Part shown: in pieces, positions 49,297 to 58,890 of the stretch
Layout: each line of letters starts with the position of its first letter
How positions within the stretch are numbered: the stretch's first letter is position 1
Position numbers and translations under genes: made by a program
Source: JANQSS01 sp965249735
Lineage (GTDB): Bacteria > Bacteroidota > Bacteroidia > Chitinophagales > Saprospiraceae
NCBI GenBank assembly: GCA_965249735.1
Contig: CBDFMS010000025.1
Location: 682,001-746,000, forward strand
Direction of reading: 5' to 3'
DNA length: 64,000 bases
Notes under the pieces: generated by a model
The model's database searches: none
What the model saw: only the letters and a program-made list of their open reading frames with translations
What the model was told of the DNA's origin: nothing

Positions 49297-50172
49297 ATGG
49301 AAACGTACGAGGTAAATATCACACAAGCTTGTCGTGTCATTAATTTGAGCAAGTCTGTTTATTACTACAAACTCAAAGAATCGCAAGACGATCAGGTTAT
49401 TAGCATGCTCTCTGAGTTATCCAAGCGGCATCCGACAAACGGATTTTGGAAGCTCTTTCACAGGATCAGATTAGCAGGCATGAGATGGAATCACAAGCGG
49501 GTATATCGTGTTTATAAACAAATGAATTTGAACATAAAGGTTAAACGCAAAAAACGGTTACCTAGTCGAAACAGAGTCCCATTAGTAGTCCCAGGCCGAA
49601 TGAATGAAACATGGTCAATGGATTTCATGAGTGATGCATTAGAAAATGGGCGCAAGTTCCGCACATTAAATATCATGGATGATTTTAATCGCAAAGCACT
49701 GGCTATTGAAGCAGACTTTTCTTTGCCTGCCACAAGAGTTATTCGAGTGCTGGAGCGAATAATATACTTTAAAGGCAAGCCAAAGCGAATACGTGTGGAC
49801 AACGGCCCAGAATTTACGTCCGCTGAATTTACAGACTGGTGTGCTGATAACAATATTGCCGTTCTATTTATTCAACCAGGAAAGCCAAGTCAAAATGGAT
49901 TTATCGAACGATTTAATAAAAGCTACCGTACCGCCGTTTTAAATGCATATTGGTTTGAAGAACTCAGACAAGTGCGCATCTTAACGGAGAAATGGTTGGA
50001 GGACTATAACAATTTAAGGCCACATGATGCGCTGAACAACTTACCTCCAACACTCTACACGCAACAGGCAGCATTAATTGTGGAAAACAACAACAGCGAT
50101 CATTCTATACCGGCTACGTTAAATTGTTTACCACGAATTAACACTACTGATAATATTAATGAATTTTTATAA
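49297..50172 (+). CDS. IS3-family transposase OrfB (DDE integrase domain)
   Basis: 291 residues. The rve/DDE catalytic core is complete: first Asp in ETWSMDFMSDALENG, second Asp in KRIRVDNGPEFTSAEF, and Glu in GKPSQNGFIERFNKSYR. The C-terminal YNNLRPHDALNNLPPTLY is typical of the IS407/IS51 group. It is expressed alone or as a fusion with OrfA through the -1 site at 49249. It appears intact, so the element may be active. Confidence 0.95.
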   Translation: METYEVNITQACRVINLSKSVYYYKLKESQDDQVISMLSELSKRHPTNGFWKLFHRIRLAGMRWNHKRVYRVYKQMNLNIKVKRKKRLPSRNRVPLVVPGRMNETWSMDFMSDALENGRKFRTLNIMDDFNRKALAIEADFSLPATRVIRVLERIIYFKGKPKRIRVDNGPEFTSAEFTDWCADNNIAVLFIQPGKPSQNGFIERFNKSYRTAVLNAYWFEELRQVRILTEKWLEDYNNLRPHDALNNLPPTLYTQQAALIVENNNSDHSIPATLNCLPRINTTDNINEFL

Positions 50173-50204
50173 TTTTAACACGTCCTATTAAAGGGAAGCC
50201 CACA

Positions 50205-50624
50205 TATTCAGTTACTATGAAAATCTCGGCTTTTCTTTCTTATATTTGAATAGTATGATTTAAAGCTAAACCCCAAAACACCTTGACAATCAGGCGGCAA
50301 TCATTATCAATCTGTGGAAGTACACCACTATCTTGCAGTGTCTTCACACGCCCCAAATCCGCGCTATCATGCAAGACGTTAGAAGGGTTTCTTTGGATCT
50401 CATCAGGAAATAGGAATTACATCAAATGCAAGATCAGTAGCTTTAAAGTTACTGACGTTTAAGGCATTTGAAGGCATCGTACGGTCGTGTCCATCGTGGC
50501 TATACCGGGCGAGCAAAATGAAATTAGATCAGACAAATTGAATTGAATATAAATTAAACGTAGACATTCTAACTAAAGGCGATTTTTGATTCGGTAACCC
50601 ACTGGGGCAGCATAGCTGTTTGAG
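50205..50624 (-). other. Intergenic region with a possible minus-strand gene relic
   Basis: Between the IS3 element and the second giant gene. Read on the minus strand, about 50407-50500 and 50241-50406 are two consecutive open segments one base out of phase. The joint reads like IPISDEIQRNPSNV, reminiscent of the C-terminus of SusD-like proteins (weak). No start codon or full domain is seen, so this is at most a remnant. Confidence 0.25.
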
Positions 50625-50678
50625 TTGGGTTTAATGTATTTTATAAAACCGCCTCACATGCAAGCAAAACCCAACAAG

Positions 50679-53600
50679 ATGATTAACAAAAGCCTCTCGA
50701 CCCTCGGACATTCTCTGTTAAGTCTTTCCCATTTCTTACCGATAATTCTAATTCTCGGTATCGGGTTAAAAGTACAGGGTGCAGAAATCGCATCATGCGA
50801 TGAAATGAAGCCCCCTCTGTTTGCTTCATCAAGCTACATTGATGCCGATCTTCCTGACAAGGACATTATCCTTTCAGGATTGAACGAGATCCAAAGTAAT
50901 TCAACCTACCATCTTTTTTCACATGGTAGAGCAGGAGAACTCTTGATTGACGGTCAGTGGTTAGATGCAAAGCAAATTGCCGTATTTCTCAGCGATCAAC
51001 TGAATGACAAAAGAGGTCCTCGATTCTCTTCATTAAACATCTACGGTTGTGAATTCGCAAAAGGTGAAAAAGGAAAACAAGCGGTAGCTTATCTTGAAAA
51101 TATCTTGAATGTTTCTATCGCGGCCTCCGAAGACTTGACAGGGTCAAACGGTGACTGGGATCTCGAAGTAGGTAGTGCAAAAGAAAACATAAGTCAATTT
51201 GAGGCATACAACCATACACTCCAATTTTGTCCGGAACTCGACAATGTCTATCATCCTGACGATGATTTGATCATCACGACCTATCACAGTCACATTGCAA
51301 AAACATTTGATGCCTTTGTGGTTTGGGGTGAAGACATGCAGCCTAGTGGTAATGTTGATCAACAGACCATGAGAACGATTACGGACACCAGTGGCTATAA
51401 CTACTCTGGCGATGTTGTTATGTTTGCAACTTCTGGTAACACGGGAGCTCAGGCTTTCCTTCTGACAACCGATAGTTTTTATGTATGGGGAGAGAACGCT
51501 GAGGTTGTGGGAGCTCCTGCAGTCGGGGGAGATTCTTTTAGAAGCATGGCCTTACCCTCTGGTGTGGGCCCCGCTGATGTGTTCGATATAAAAGCAAATA
51601 GTGATGTACTCTTTTTGATTACAAATGATGGAGAAGTGTATGTGATAGGTCTTGATGTTGCTGATGTTTCCGGAAATGCAAGTAATACAGCCAACGTCTG
51701 GCATCAGGTAGAAACTTCTGCCAGCGTACCCTTGGATAGTGTGATTCAATTGACAGGTAGTAGAGAAGTCGTATATGTGCAAAGAGCGGATAAATCTATA
51801 TGGGCCTGGGGTGATGGTATCGCCTTAGGTAACGGTGCGGCACCTGTCGATAGAACCTATGCCTCACTAGTCGACCAATCCAACCTGCCGACCGGCGTGA
51901 CATTAAGCCAACTCGGAACCTTTATGCGGAATGAAGGGAACAATACCGGAGCGGAAGATTCCGGAGTATTAGGACTCGGTAGTGATGGAAAAGTATATGG
52001 TATAGGATATAACGGCGAATATGGTAAGATCATTAATGATAGCGATACATTTGTAACCGATTGGTTCGCTGTCCAGGATAGTCACGGTGTCGATTTGGAC
52101 AATGTGATTTTTTTGGCTACTTCGGATAACTCGGAAGAAATGCCTCACATTTCAATCATTAGAGAATATACCGGTGAAACCCACAGGTTATTTGTTTGGG
52201 GTTATGCAGCGGATTTTAACATGGGATATCCTTTAGGGCCAGGCGGGGCAGGTGACTTTTATACAGTCGAGTGGCCATCTATTCCAAATGGATTTACCGT
52301 AGGTGTTGACAATCCTGTCTATACAGATGTCGGGGGCCACGCGACTTCGTATTACAATACAATTGATAGTGGTCAGATTTGTTTTGTGGGGCATATTATC
52401 AGTGGGAGTGGTGCAGGCTTGCAGACTGACCCGGAAAATTTTAATTGTTTCAATGCCTTTACTGATACCACAGGTAATTGGAATGATAGCATAGCACTTT
52501 GTATTCAGGAGGCTTTGACAGATGCGCCAATCGCAGTGGATGACAATGTGACAATCAATGGCTGTGATTCGGTTATTATAGCTGTCCTGGATAACGATGC
52601 TGATCCAAATTTTGATTCCTTGACTGTTTCCTTGTTAACAGGTACGACATCGGGTACATTTACCGTCATTGGTGACAGTACCGTTAAATATGTGTCCGCG
52701 GTACCGTTTAGTGGGGTCGATAGTATTCAATATCAGATATGCGACTCCTTCCTGTGTGATACCGCCTGGATTCGGGTTACGGTCACCTCAAATAGCGCAC
52801 CCGTGGCAGTCAATGATATTGTTACGACAAACATAAACGTACCTGTAACGATTAATGAACTGAGTAACGATAGTGACGCGGACAATGATTCGCTGACCGT
52901 CACCATTCTGCTGCAACCTGATGATGGCTCCGCCTCATTTACAGGTCAGTCCATTCTCTACACCCCTGATCCGGGCTTCACAGGGAATGATACTATAGAA
53001 TATAAAATATGCGATGATAATTGTTTTCCATTATGTGACTCGGCTTTTATATTTATTACCGTCGATTGCGTAGTTGAAACACCCGGAAACAATGAAATTT
53101 ACGGAACCGTTTTTAACGATACGAATACAGACACAATATATAGTGCAGGTGAATCAGGCCAGAGTGGCGTATTGGTGAGGCTGTACGAGGATGTCAATCA
53201 GGATGGAATGGTGGACGGAGGAGATACACTGCTAGATACCGTTTCGACTGATGTAAATGGAGATTTTTCATTCTCTGTGACTCTGCCTCCTTCGAGTGAT
53301 ACCGTATCTGTCGAAGACGTATCCGGTGGAATTGCTATAAATGCCGGCACCCCTTGTTCAACTCCTATAACCCGCACAATCACTATTACGGACAGTTTAA
53401 TAATAACTGACGTTGACTTTGGATTTAATGCTGACCATGCATGGCGCGGTGATATCCAAGTTACTCTTCAATCACCAATTGGCACAAGTGTTGTAGTAAT
53501 GGCTAGTTCTGGATCCGATAGCAACGATGATTATGATCTTGATTTAGATGATGCCTCAGGCGGTTCAATTAATGACGGAAACAATGACAATACTGCTCCT

Positions 53601-55262
53601 CCATATTATGACCGGACAGCAGCACCAAGCAATGCCTTGAGTGCTTTCAATGGAGAAAATTCTGCAGGAAATTGGACTGTTTCAATCTGCGATGTCTTTA
53701 CAGGAGCTGATAATGGAACATATAATAGAAGCCGGTTATCAATTATTGGAGATGAATTAAGTAGCGATGCAGCTTACGTAATGGAAATCGACCAAAACGA
53801 CCTTCCGTCGGGAACCTTCATGACCACGGATAGTGTAGAAACTGCAGTCTTTGATGCAACTGATCAAGCCGATTGTTCAAATAATTTTGGTTTTGCATTT
53901 ACTGTCGGACCAATAGCAGTTGACGACGTCACAACGACTCCATCAAACACACCAGTCGAGACTCAACCATTAGTCAATGATACGGCTGGAACATTTCCAT
54001 TGGATCCAGCCAGCATTGATACAATTGCAGGTGAAGGCCCGTTCAATGGAACAGTAGTCGTGAATAATGATGGGACTATAGACTATACGCCTGATCCTAA
54101 TTTTGCAGGGATAGATAGCTTTAAGTACGTCATTTGTGACAGTCTCACACCAACGCCTTTGTGTGACACCGCAACAGTGGTAATCACCATTATTGCAGAA
54201 CAACCGATTGCTTTAGATGATATAACGACTACACCAGTGAATACACTGGTGACAACCACACCCCTGGATAACGATGTGCCGGGTACGAATCCATTGGATC
54301 CGTCCAGTGTCGATACGATACCGGGCGAAGGACCGGTCAACGGAACAGTGGTCGTGAATCCTGATGGTACAATAGACTACACACCTAATCCAAACTTCTC
54401 AGGTGCAGACAGCTTCATGTATGTGATGTGTGACAGCACGCAACCCGTGGCTCTATGTGATACGGCAACAGTATTTATTACGATTGTGCTCACTCCACCG
54501 ACAGCAGTAGATGATGTGACAACGACACCATCAAATACACCTGTGAATACTACTCCATTAACCAATGATACACCCGGAACATTTCCATTGGATCCCGCCA
54601 GCATAGATACAATATCGGGCGAAGGACCTCTGAATGGAACAGTAGTTGTCAATACTGATGGGACAATAGACTATACGCCTGATCCTAATTTTGCAGGAGT
54701 GGATAGCTTTATGTACGTCATTTGCGATAGTCTCACACCCACACCTTTGTGTGATACAGCGACTGTGGTAATTACCATACTTGCAGATCAACCGATTGCC
54801 TTGGATGATATCACGACTACGCCAACTAACACGCCAGTCACCACAGTACCATTGGCCAATGACGTCCCTGGCACAAATCCATTGGATCCGGGCAGTGTAG
54901 GTATAATAACAGGGGAAGAACCAGCGAACGGATCCGTTGTGGTGAATCCTAATGGAACGATTGATTATACACCTGATCCAAACTTCGCAGGCGCTGACAG
55001 CTTCATGTACGCGGTGTGTGATAGCACGCAGCCTGTAGCACTGTGTGATACGGCCACAGTATTTATTACAATTGTACCCACTCCACCGGTGGCAGTGGAT
55101 GATGTGACGATGACACCAGCGAACAAACTTGTTGTGACAACACCATTGACCAATGATATACCTGGCTCGAGTCCTTTAAATCCTACCACGGTGGATACCA
55201 TCCCGGACGAAGGACCCGCTAACGGAACCGTAGTGATAAATGTAGATGGAACAATAAATTAT
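50679..55262 (+). pseudogene. Giant DUF4347 / tandem-95 surface protein, 5' part, split by an IS
   Basis: The frame is open from 50625 to the insertion. The ATG at 50679 is preferred because a signal peptide follows it (hydrophobic SHFLPIILILGIGLKVQGA). Domains in order: DUF4347 (about 50800-51230, STYHLFSHGRAGELLIDGQW, LNIYGCEFAKG); a propeller-like region with recurring VWG/VIG/AWG motifs resembling RCC1 (about 51300-52500); two Ig/cadherin-like units (52515-53070); an SdrD-B-like domain (53090-53330, YGTVFNDTNTD); a proprotein-convertase P-domain (53340-53750, HAWRGDIQVTLQSPIGT); then five tandem-95 units of the same type as the first array. The fifth unit is cut at 55262 and the frame then runs into the IS, stopping at 55307. 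Removing the IS and one target copy restores the frame (GTINY-MPDLDF). Confidence 0.85.
55255..55262 (+). repeat. Target-site duplication, left copy (TAAATTAT)
   Basis: Identical to 58883-58890 and immediately outside the inverted repeats. Eight bases is the size expected for IS1595-family insertion. Confidence 0.95.
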
Positions 55263-55288
55263 GGTAACTATATACAACTTGGGACAAA
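55263..55288 (+). repeat. IS1595 terminal inverted repeat, left
   Basis: Perfect 26-bp inverse of 58857-58882. It lies 40 bp beyond the stop of the 43-residue ORF. Confidence 0.97.
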
Positions 55289-55328
55289 TTTTCAACATTT
55301 CTTCTAAAGAACAAGCAAGTCCCATTTT

Positions 55329-55460
55329 TTACTTGTTTTTCTGTTCTTTCACCAATGCTTTTATCGCTCCCATGAAGCCTCCTTTTATCTTTAAAGACTT
55401 TTCATAGTTTGCTGATCGCTTTTTGCTTGGCTTTTCTTTCTTCTTTTTTCCCTCCTTCAT
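55329..55460 (-). CDS. 43-residue lysine-rich ORF in the IS1595 element
   Basis: Starts MKEGKKKKEKPSKKRSANYE and ends KALVKEQKNK, highly basic (about 16 Lys), with a short central KIKGGFMGAIKA. The ATG begins two bases after the stop of the methylase gene (TAA-CT-ATG), so it is probably translated by re-initiation. It is not recognised. It lies wholly inside the transposon, so it belongs to the mobile unit. A nucleic-acid-binding or accessory role would fit its charge, but this is inference. Confidence 0.55.
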   Translation of the reverse strand: MKEGKKKKEKPSKKRSANYEKSLKIKGGFMGAIKALVKEQKNK

Positions 55461-55462
55461 AG

Positions 55463-57880
55463 TTATAAGTTTCCTTCTATAATACTCCATCCATAGCAAT
55501 TTTGAACTAACTGCTTGATATACAGATAGTCTATACTTCCTGATTTGTTTATCGGTAGCGGTATTTCAAACCTTCTTAATCTTGTTTCTGATAATTTCCT
55601 TCCAAAATGGTATCTCCATGCTTTCCGTCTAATTATATAAGCTATATAAAATAACAATGGAGCTTTACACTCCTTCGGAACTTTCATTTCAGGGTTTAAA
55701 GTTAAAACCGCTGTTTTTTCTCCTGCTAAATAATCCTCGAATTGATAAAAAGTTGTCCCACAAGTCCCATCTAATGAAACAGTTACGGTGTCTCTTTCAA
55801 AATTAGTCTCTGTATCACACCTTAAAGCTATACCATTGTTCATTTCCGTTGTGGTAACATAGGGAGTGGTTTGAGAGTCGCTTAATATTTCGTTAATATA
55901 TGGAGCGTACTTTCGTTTTACATCACAAATGTCAACTAATTTGAACGTGTTTATGTCATGTGATTTTCGTTGCTTCTTTTGTTTCCTGTTAATAACAGCA
56001 TCTTGTTTCACATGGCATATTAAATGTCCTGCTGTTTTTCTTATTAAAGATTCTACGCCTTGATTTGTTTCTTCTGCTGATGGCGTTTTTTCATCCAAAT
56101 AATATTCAGGAACTAATTCCAATCCTTTATTCTCATAAAAATCTATCTTACATACCTTACATTCTTCTGGAACATTTTTAACTCTAATATTCTGATTTTT
56201 TACAAACCTCTTTACCGTTGATTTGTATTCAGACAAAATATCACGCTCGGTAAGTGGTGCTTTTGGCATTAATCTTTTACCCTTACGTTTTACAAAACCA
56301 TCCTTAATAGCTCTAAGCCACAAAACTTTTTGATTCTTCTTGTGCGGAATGCCTTTTTTTACAATTATCATTAAAGTATTTGTTCCTGCATTTGCTCCAT
56401 AGAACACATCTGATGGTAAGGTGATTACAGTCAATAAAGTATTGGATTCTAATAGATCGTTTCTCCATTGTTTGTACTGTCCTTTTTGAAGCATTTCTGC
56501 TGTAGGCAGCACTGATAGTAACAGTCCTTTATCTTGCATTTGTTTTAACGCATGATTAACAAATTTGTATTCTTTGTCGTCCTTAGTCTTTAAGGCAAAT
56601 GGTGGATTCATTAGCACCTTGCTGATTACTGGAATATGCGATTTGTTCACCGCCACATACTTACCTGTGTTAATCCTCCCATTTCTAACTAATGATATAT
56701 TATGATGAAAGCAATTAGCCTCTTTTATATTGTTTTTCCCATCACCTCTAAATATCATATTTACCAATGCTAACGCTACAACAGAAGTTTCTTGCTCAAC
56801 TCCAAATATGTTATTTTCTTTAAAATTATCTATCGCCTTTTTTGTAGAGTTTTTCTTAACATAATCAAAAGCTGAAACTAAAAAACCTGCTGTCCCACAT
56901 GTCGGATCAAATACAAAATCTCTTGCTGTTACATCTATCACTTCAGCTGCAAATGCAGTAACATGACGAGGTGTTAATACAATACCAATTTCTTTTGCCC
57001 AATTCCCATATTGTAAAAACACTTCATAGAAGCTGCCTAAAACATCTGTTCCTGAGTTCATTGCTGACCTTATATTGAGGTTGTTCAACTCCTGTATAGT
57101 CTTAACCAATGCACCTTTGAATTTTATATGGTTTTCTGTTGTAGTTGGTAATGCAATTTTTATGTATTCATAAAACTCAGGTTTTCCCTCTTTTTGTAAT
57201 ACTGAATTTACACGAGCATTTATTTCAGAAATCAAGACAGTTGGTGACGCATTCAAATTTGGTTGTGTATCATCAACTAAACTCAATATCAAAGCGGACA
57301 TGATCTTACCCCTTTCCGTAGCAGGAACAGCACCATTATGAAGTATGACGTTAATTTTCTCGGCTGTTTCTAAAAAAAATTTTTCATCAATTGGCAAATC
57401 TTCGATTATATTACTATTGCTGTCAATTAACCTTTTAGCAATTTCAGGAGAGACTAAACTTGTGAGGGCTTTACCATTAGATTGAATAAACTTGTAAGTA
57501 CCGTTTTTAAGAAACTTACTTTTTATTAAATAACCCTCATTGTCGTTTCCTGCTAATCCCGAAATTATTCTTGCCTTAATATGTTTGCTTTTGTTAATTA
57601 TTTTTCCATAGTCATTCTCTGCTTCATCAAGTGCTTGCTCAATTTGACTTCGATTTGCTTTTGCCTCAATAACATAGTAATCTGTTTCAGAAATCTTAAC
57701 TACATTTTCAGGCTTTGTTTGACCAAGCATTTCTTGTAAACGTGGTTCTTCTAAACATTCGCCTTGTGTAAATACTTGACCATCTTTATTGCGATATGGG
57801 TTCTTTACATTCCAACCAATATCATCAAGGTGTTGTTTGATAAAAACATAAGCATGAACCTCTGTTGTACGTCTTGCCAT
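55463..57880 (-). CDS. Fused nuclease-like / N6-adenine methylase / specificity protein
   Basis: 805 residues. Residues about 1-110 resemble the N-terminal nuclease domain of type I-like enzymes, with a possible PD-(D/E)xK core (P57-E58 ... E72-A-K74 in YYVIEAKANRSQ). The central part (about 175-540) is an HsdM-type methylase: motif I FDPTCGTAGFL (325-333) and motif IV NPPF (425-428). The C-terminal part (about 645-780) looks like one HsdS target-recognition domain (PYVTTTEMNNGI, VTVSLDGTCGTTFYQ, RRFEIPLP). The whole resembles a compact type IIG/BcgI-like single-chain restriction-modification enzyme. If the nuclease is dead it would be an orphan methylase. It starts in a TAATG overlap with the transposase stop. 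Confidence 0.8.
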   Translation of the reverse strand: MARRTTEVHAYVFIKQHLDDIGWNVKNPYRNKDGQVFTQGECLEEPRLQEMLGQTKPENVVKISETDYYVIEAKANRSQIEQALDEAENDYGKIINKSKHIKARIISGLAGNDNEGYLIKSKFLKNGTYKFIQSNGKALTSLVSPEIAKRLIDSNSNIIEDLPIDEKFFLETAEKINVILHNGAVPATERGKIMSALILSLVDDTQPNLNASPTVLISEINARVNSVLQKEGKPEFYEYIKIALPTTTENHIKFKGALVKTIQELNNLNIRSAMNSGTDVLGSFYEVFLQYGNWAKEIGIVLTPRHVTAFAAEVIDVTARDFVFDPTCGTAGFLVSAFDYVKKNSTKKAIDNFKENNIFGVEQETSVVALALVNMIFRGDGKNNIKEANCFHHNISLVRNGRINTGKYVAVNKSHIPVISKVLMNPPFALKTKDDKEYKFVNHALKQMQDKGLLLSVLPTAEMLQKGQYKQWRNDLLESNTLLTVITLPSDVFYGANAGTNTLMIIVKKGIPHKKNQKVLWLRAIKDGFVKRKGKRLMPKAPLTERDILSEYKSTVKRFVKNQNIRVKNVPEECKVCKIDFYENKGLELVPEYYLDEKTPSAEETNQGVESLIRKTAGHLICHVKQDAVINRKQKKQRKSHDINTFKLVDICDVKRKYAPYINEILSDSQTTPYVTTTEMNNGIALRCDTETNFERDTVTVSLDGTCGTTFYQFEDYLAGEKTAVLTLNPEMKVPKECKAPLLFYIAYIIRRKAWRYHFGRKLSETRLRRFEIPLPINKSGSIDYLYIKQLVQNCYGWSIIEGNL

Positions 57881-58794
57881 TACTCTGAAATTAGTTGTTT
57901 GTAAGTTAATCTTCCTTCCACGCTTGCAAGTGACAATACAAATCGTTCTGAATCTTCAATTTTACGTGTATTATAACGGTATGAAAATTCATCTGTGTAT
58001 CGACTTAGGTGTTTAGGACTGGCTGAATGGTATATTCCAAAAATGCCTCTTTTGAGTAAACTCCAAAATCCTTCCATACTATTCGTATGAAACCCATTGG
58101 TCATAAATTGTTTCTCGTTATGTTTCACAACTTCGTGCTGATAGTCCTTTTTAAGTCCATTATAAGCACCCCATTCATCCGTAACTACTATTGAGCCTTT
58201 CTCTACCATATCTTCAATGATTGGCTTTAGTGTTGTCGCTTTGGTGTCAGGTACTACCGTTGTTTTTACCTTGCCATCGCTAAGTAATCCGAATACTGGT
58301 GTTTTGTCTTTTACACTTCGCCCTTGCGATTCCTTGATCTTCTTATCTACATGTCTGTTCTTATTTTTCCCACCGACAAATGTTTCATCAGCCTGTACCT
58401 CTCCTGATAATAGTGTAGGTGCTTTCTGACGTAACATCTCCCTGATTCTATGCAACATGAACCAAGCTGTCTTTTGAGTTACTCCCAAGTCTCTGTGAAG
58501 CTGCAATGAACTAATACCTTTCTTGTGTGCCGTTGCAAGGTATATAGCAGCAAACCATATATTTAACGGAACTTTTGAATTTTCAAATACCGTTCCGACC
58601 GTTACAGAAAATTTCTTGTAGCATTCTTTATCTGCACACTTGTATCGTTTTCCTCCTTCTATACTATAAACCTTCTTACATCCACATTTAGGACAAATAG
58701 GTTTTCCACCCCATCGCTGCTCCTCTAAGAATTTAACACAAGTTTCTTTGTCCTTGAAGTGGTTCAATATTTGTGGTAATGATTTAAATTTCAT
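57880..58794 (-). CDS. IS1595-family (ISXO2-like) transposase
   Basis: 304 residues. The N-terminal zinc ribbon is CPKCGCKKVYSIEGGKRYKC followed by FSVTVGTVFENSKVPLNIW. The DDE-type core reads VQADETFVGGKNKN (first Asp), VVTDEWGAYNGL (second Asp) and NSMEGFWSLLKRGIFGIYH (Glu). The C-terminal RYTDEFSYRYNTR is the family hallmark. It appears complete and probably active. Its promoter must lie in the 62 bp between the start and the right inverted repeat. Confidence 0.95.
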   Translation of the reverse strand: MKFKSLPQILNHFKDKETCVKFLEEQRWGGKPICPKCGCKKVYSIEGGKRYKCADKECYKKFSVTVGTVFENSKVPLNIWFAAIYLATAHKKGISSLQLHRDLGVTQKTAWFMLHRIREMLRQKAPTLLSGEVQADETFVGGKNKNRHVDKKIKESQGRSVKDKTPVFGLLSDGKVKTTVVPDTKATTLKPIIEDMVEKGSIVVTDEWGAYNGLKKDYQHEVVKHNEKQFMTNGFHTNSMEGFWSLLKRGIFGIYHSASPKHLSRYTDEFSYRYNTRKIEDSERFVLSLASVEGRLTYKQLISE

Positions 58795-58856
58795 ATTATA
58801 AAGATACGAATAGTCCCATTAAATACCTAATTAAATTACAGTTATTTTGCTTATAT

Positions 58857-58882
58857 TTTGTCCCAAGTTGTATATAGTTACC
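58857..58882 (-). repeat. IS1595 terminal inverted repeat, right
   Basis: Perfect 26-bp inverse of 55263-55288, followed directly by the second target copy TAAATTAT (58883-58890). Confidence 0.97.
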
Positions 58883-58890
58883 TAAATTAT
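58883..58890 (+). repeat. Target-site duplication, right copy (TAAATTAT)
   Basis: Second copy of the 8-bp target, flush with the right inverted repeat. Confidence 0.95.

Larger units (their letters stand above)
48939..50204 (+). mobile_element. IS3-family insertion sequence (IS407/IS51-like)
   Basis: 1266 bp. The ends are imperfect inverted repeats: left TGAAAGCTTCCCC, right (reverse complement) TGTGGGCTTCCC, with a second matching block (GGACG, then AAAA) about 15 bases further in on both sides. Inside are orfA and orfB in -1 relation, with a slippery heptamer. I see no clear target-site duplication at the ends chosen, so either the ends are off by a few bases or the flanks have changed. 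Confidence 0.85.
55263..58882 (-). mobile_element. IS1595-family transposon with restriction-modification passenger
   Basis: 3620 bp. It is bounded by 26-bp perfect terminal inverted repeats (55263-55288 and 58857-58882, beginning GGTAACTATATAC at each outer end) and the 8-bp target duplication TAAATTAT. On its minus strand it carries a transposase, a fused nuclease-methylase-specificity gene and a 43-residue ORF, in that order with one-base overlap and a two-base gap, so they form one translation unit. IS1595-family members with passenger genes are known; this passenger type I infer to be unusual. Confidence 0.95.

Noticed and set aside
55263..55307. C-terminus of the giant gene ending at 55307
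   Set aside because: The last 15 codons are read from the IS inverted repeat and adjoining IS sequence, not from the gene.
55463..57880. A conventional three-gene type I restriction locus
   Set aside because: No separate hsdR or hsdS is present; all three functions appear in one polypeptide and the transposon ends lie directly outside.
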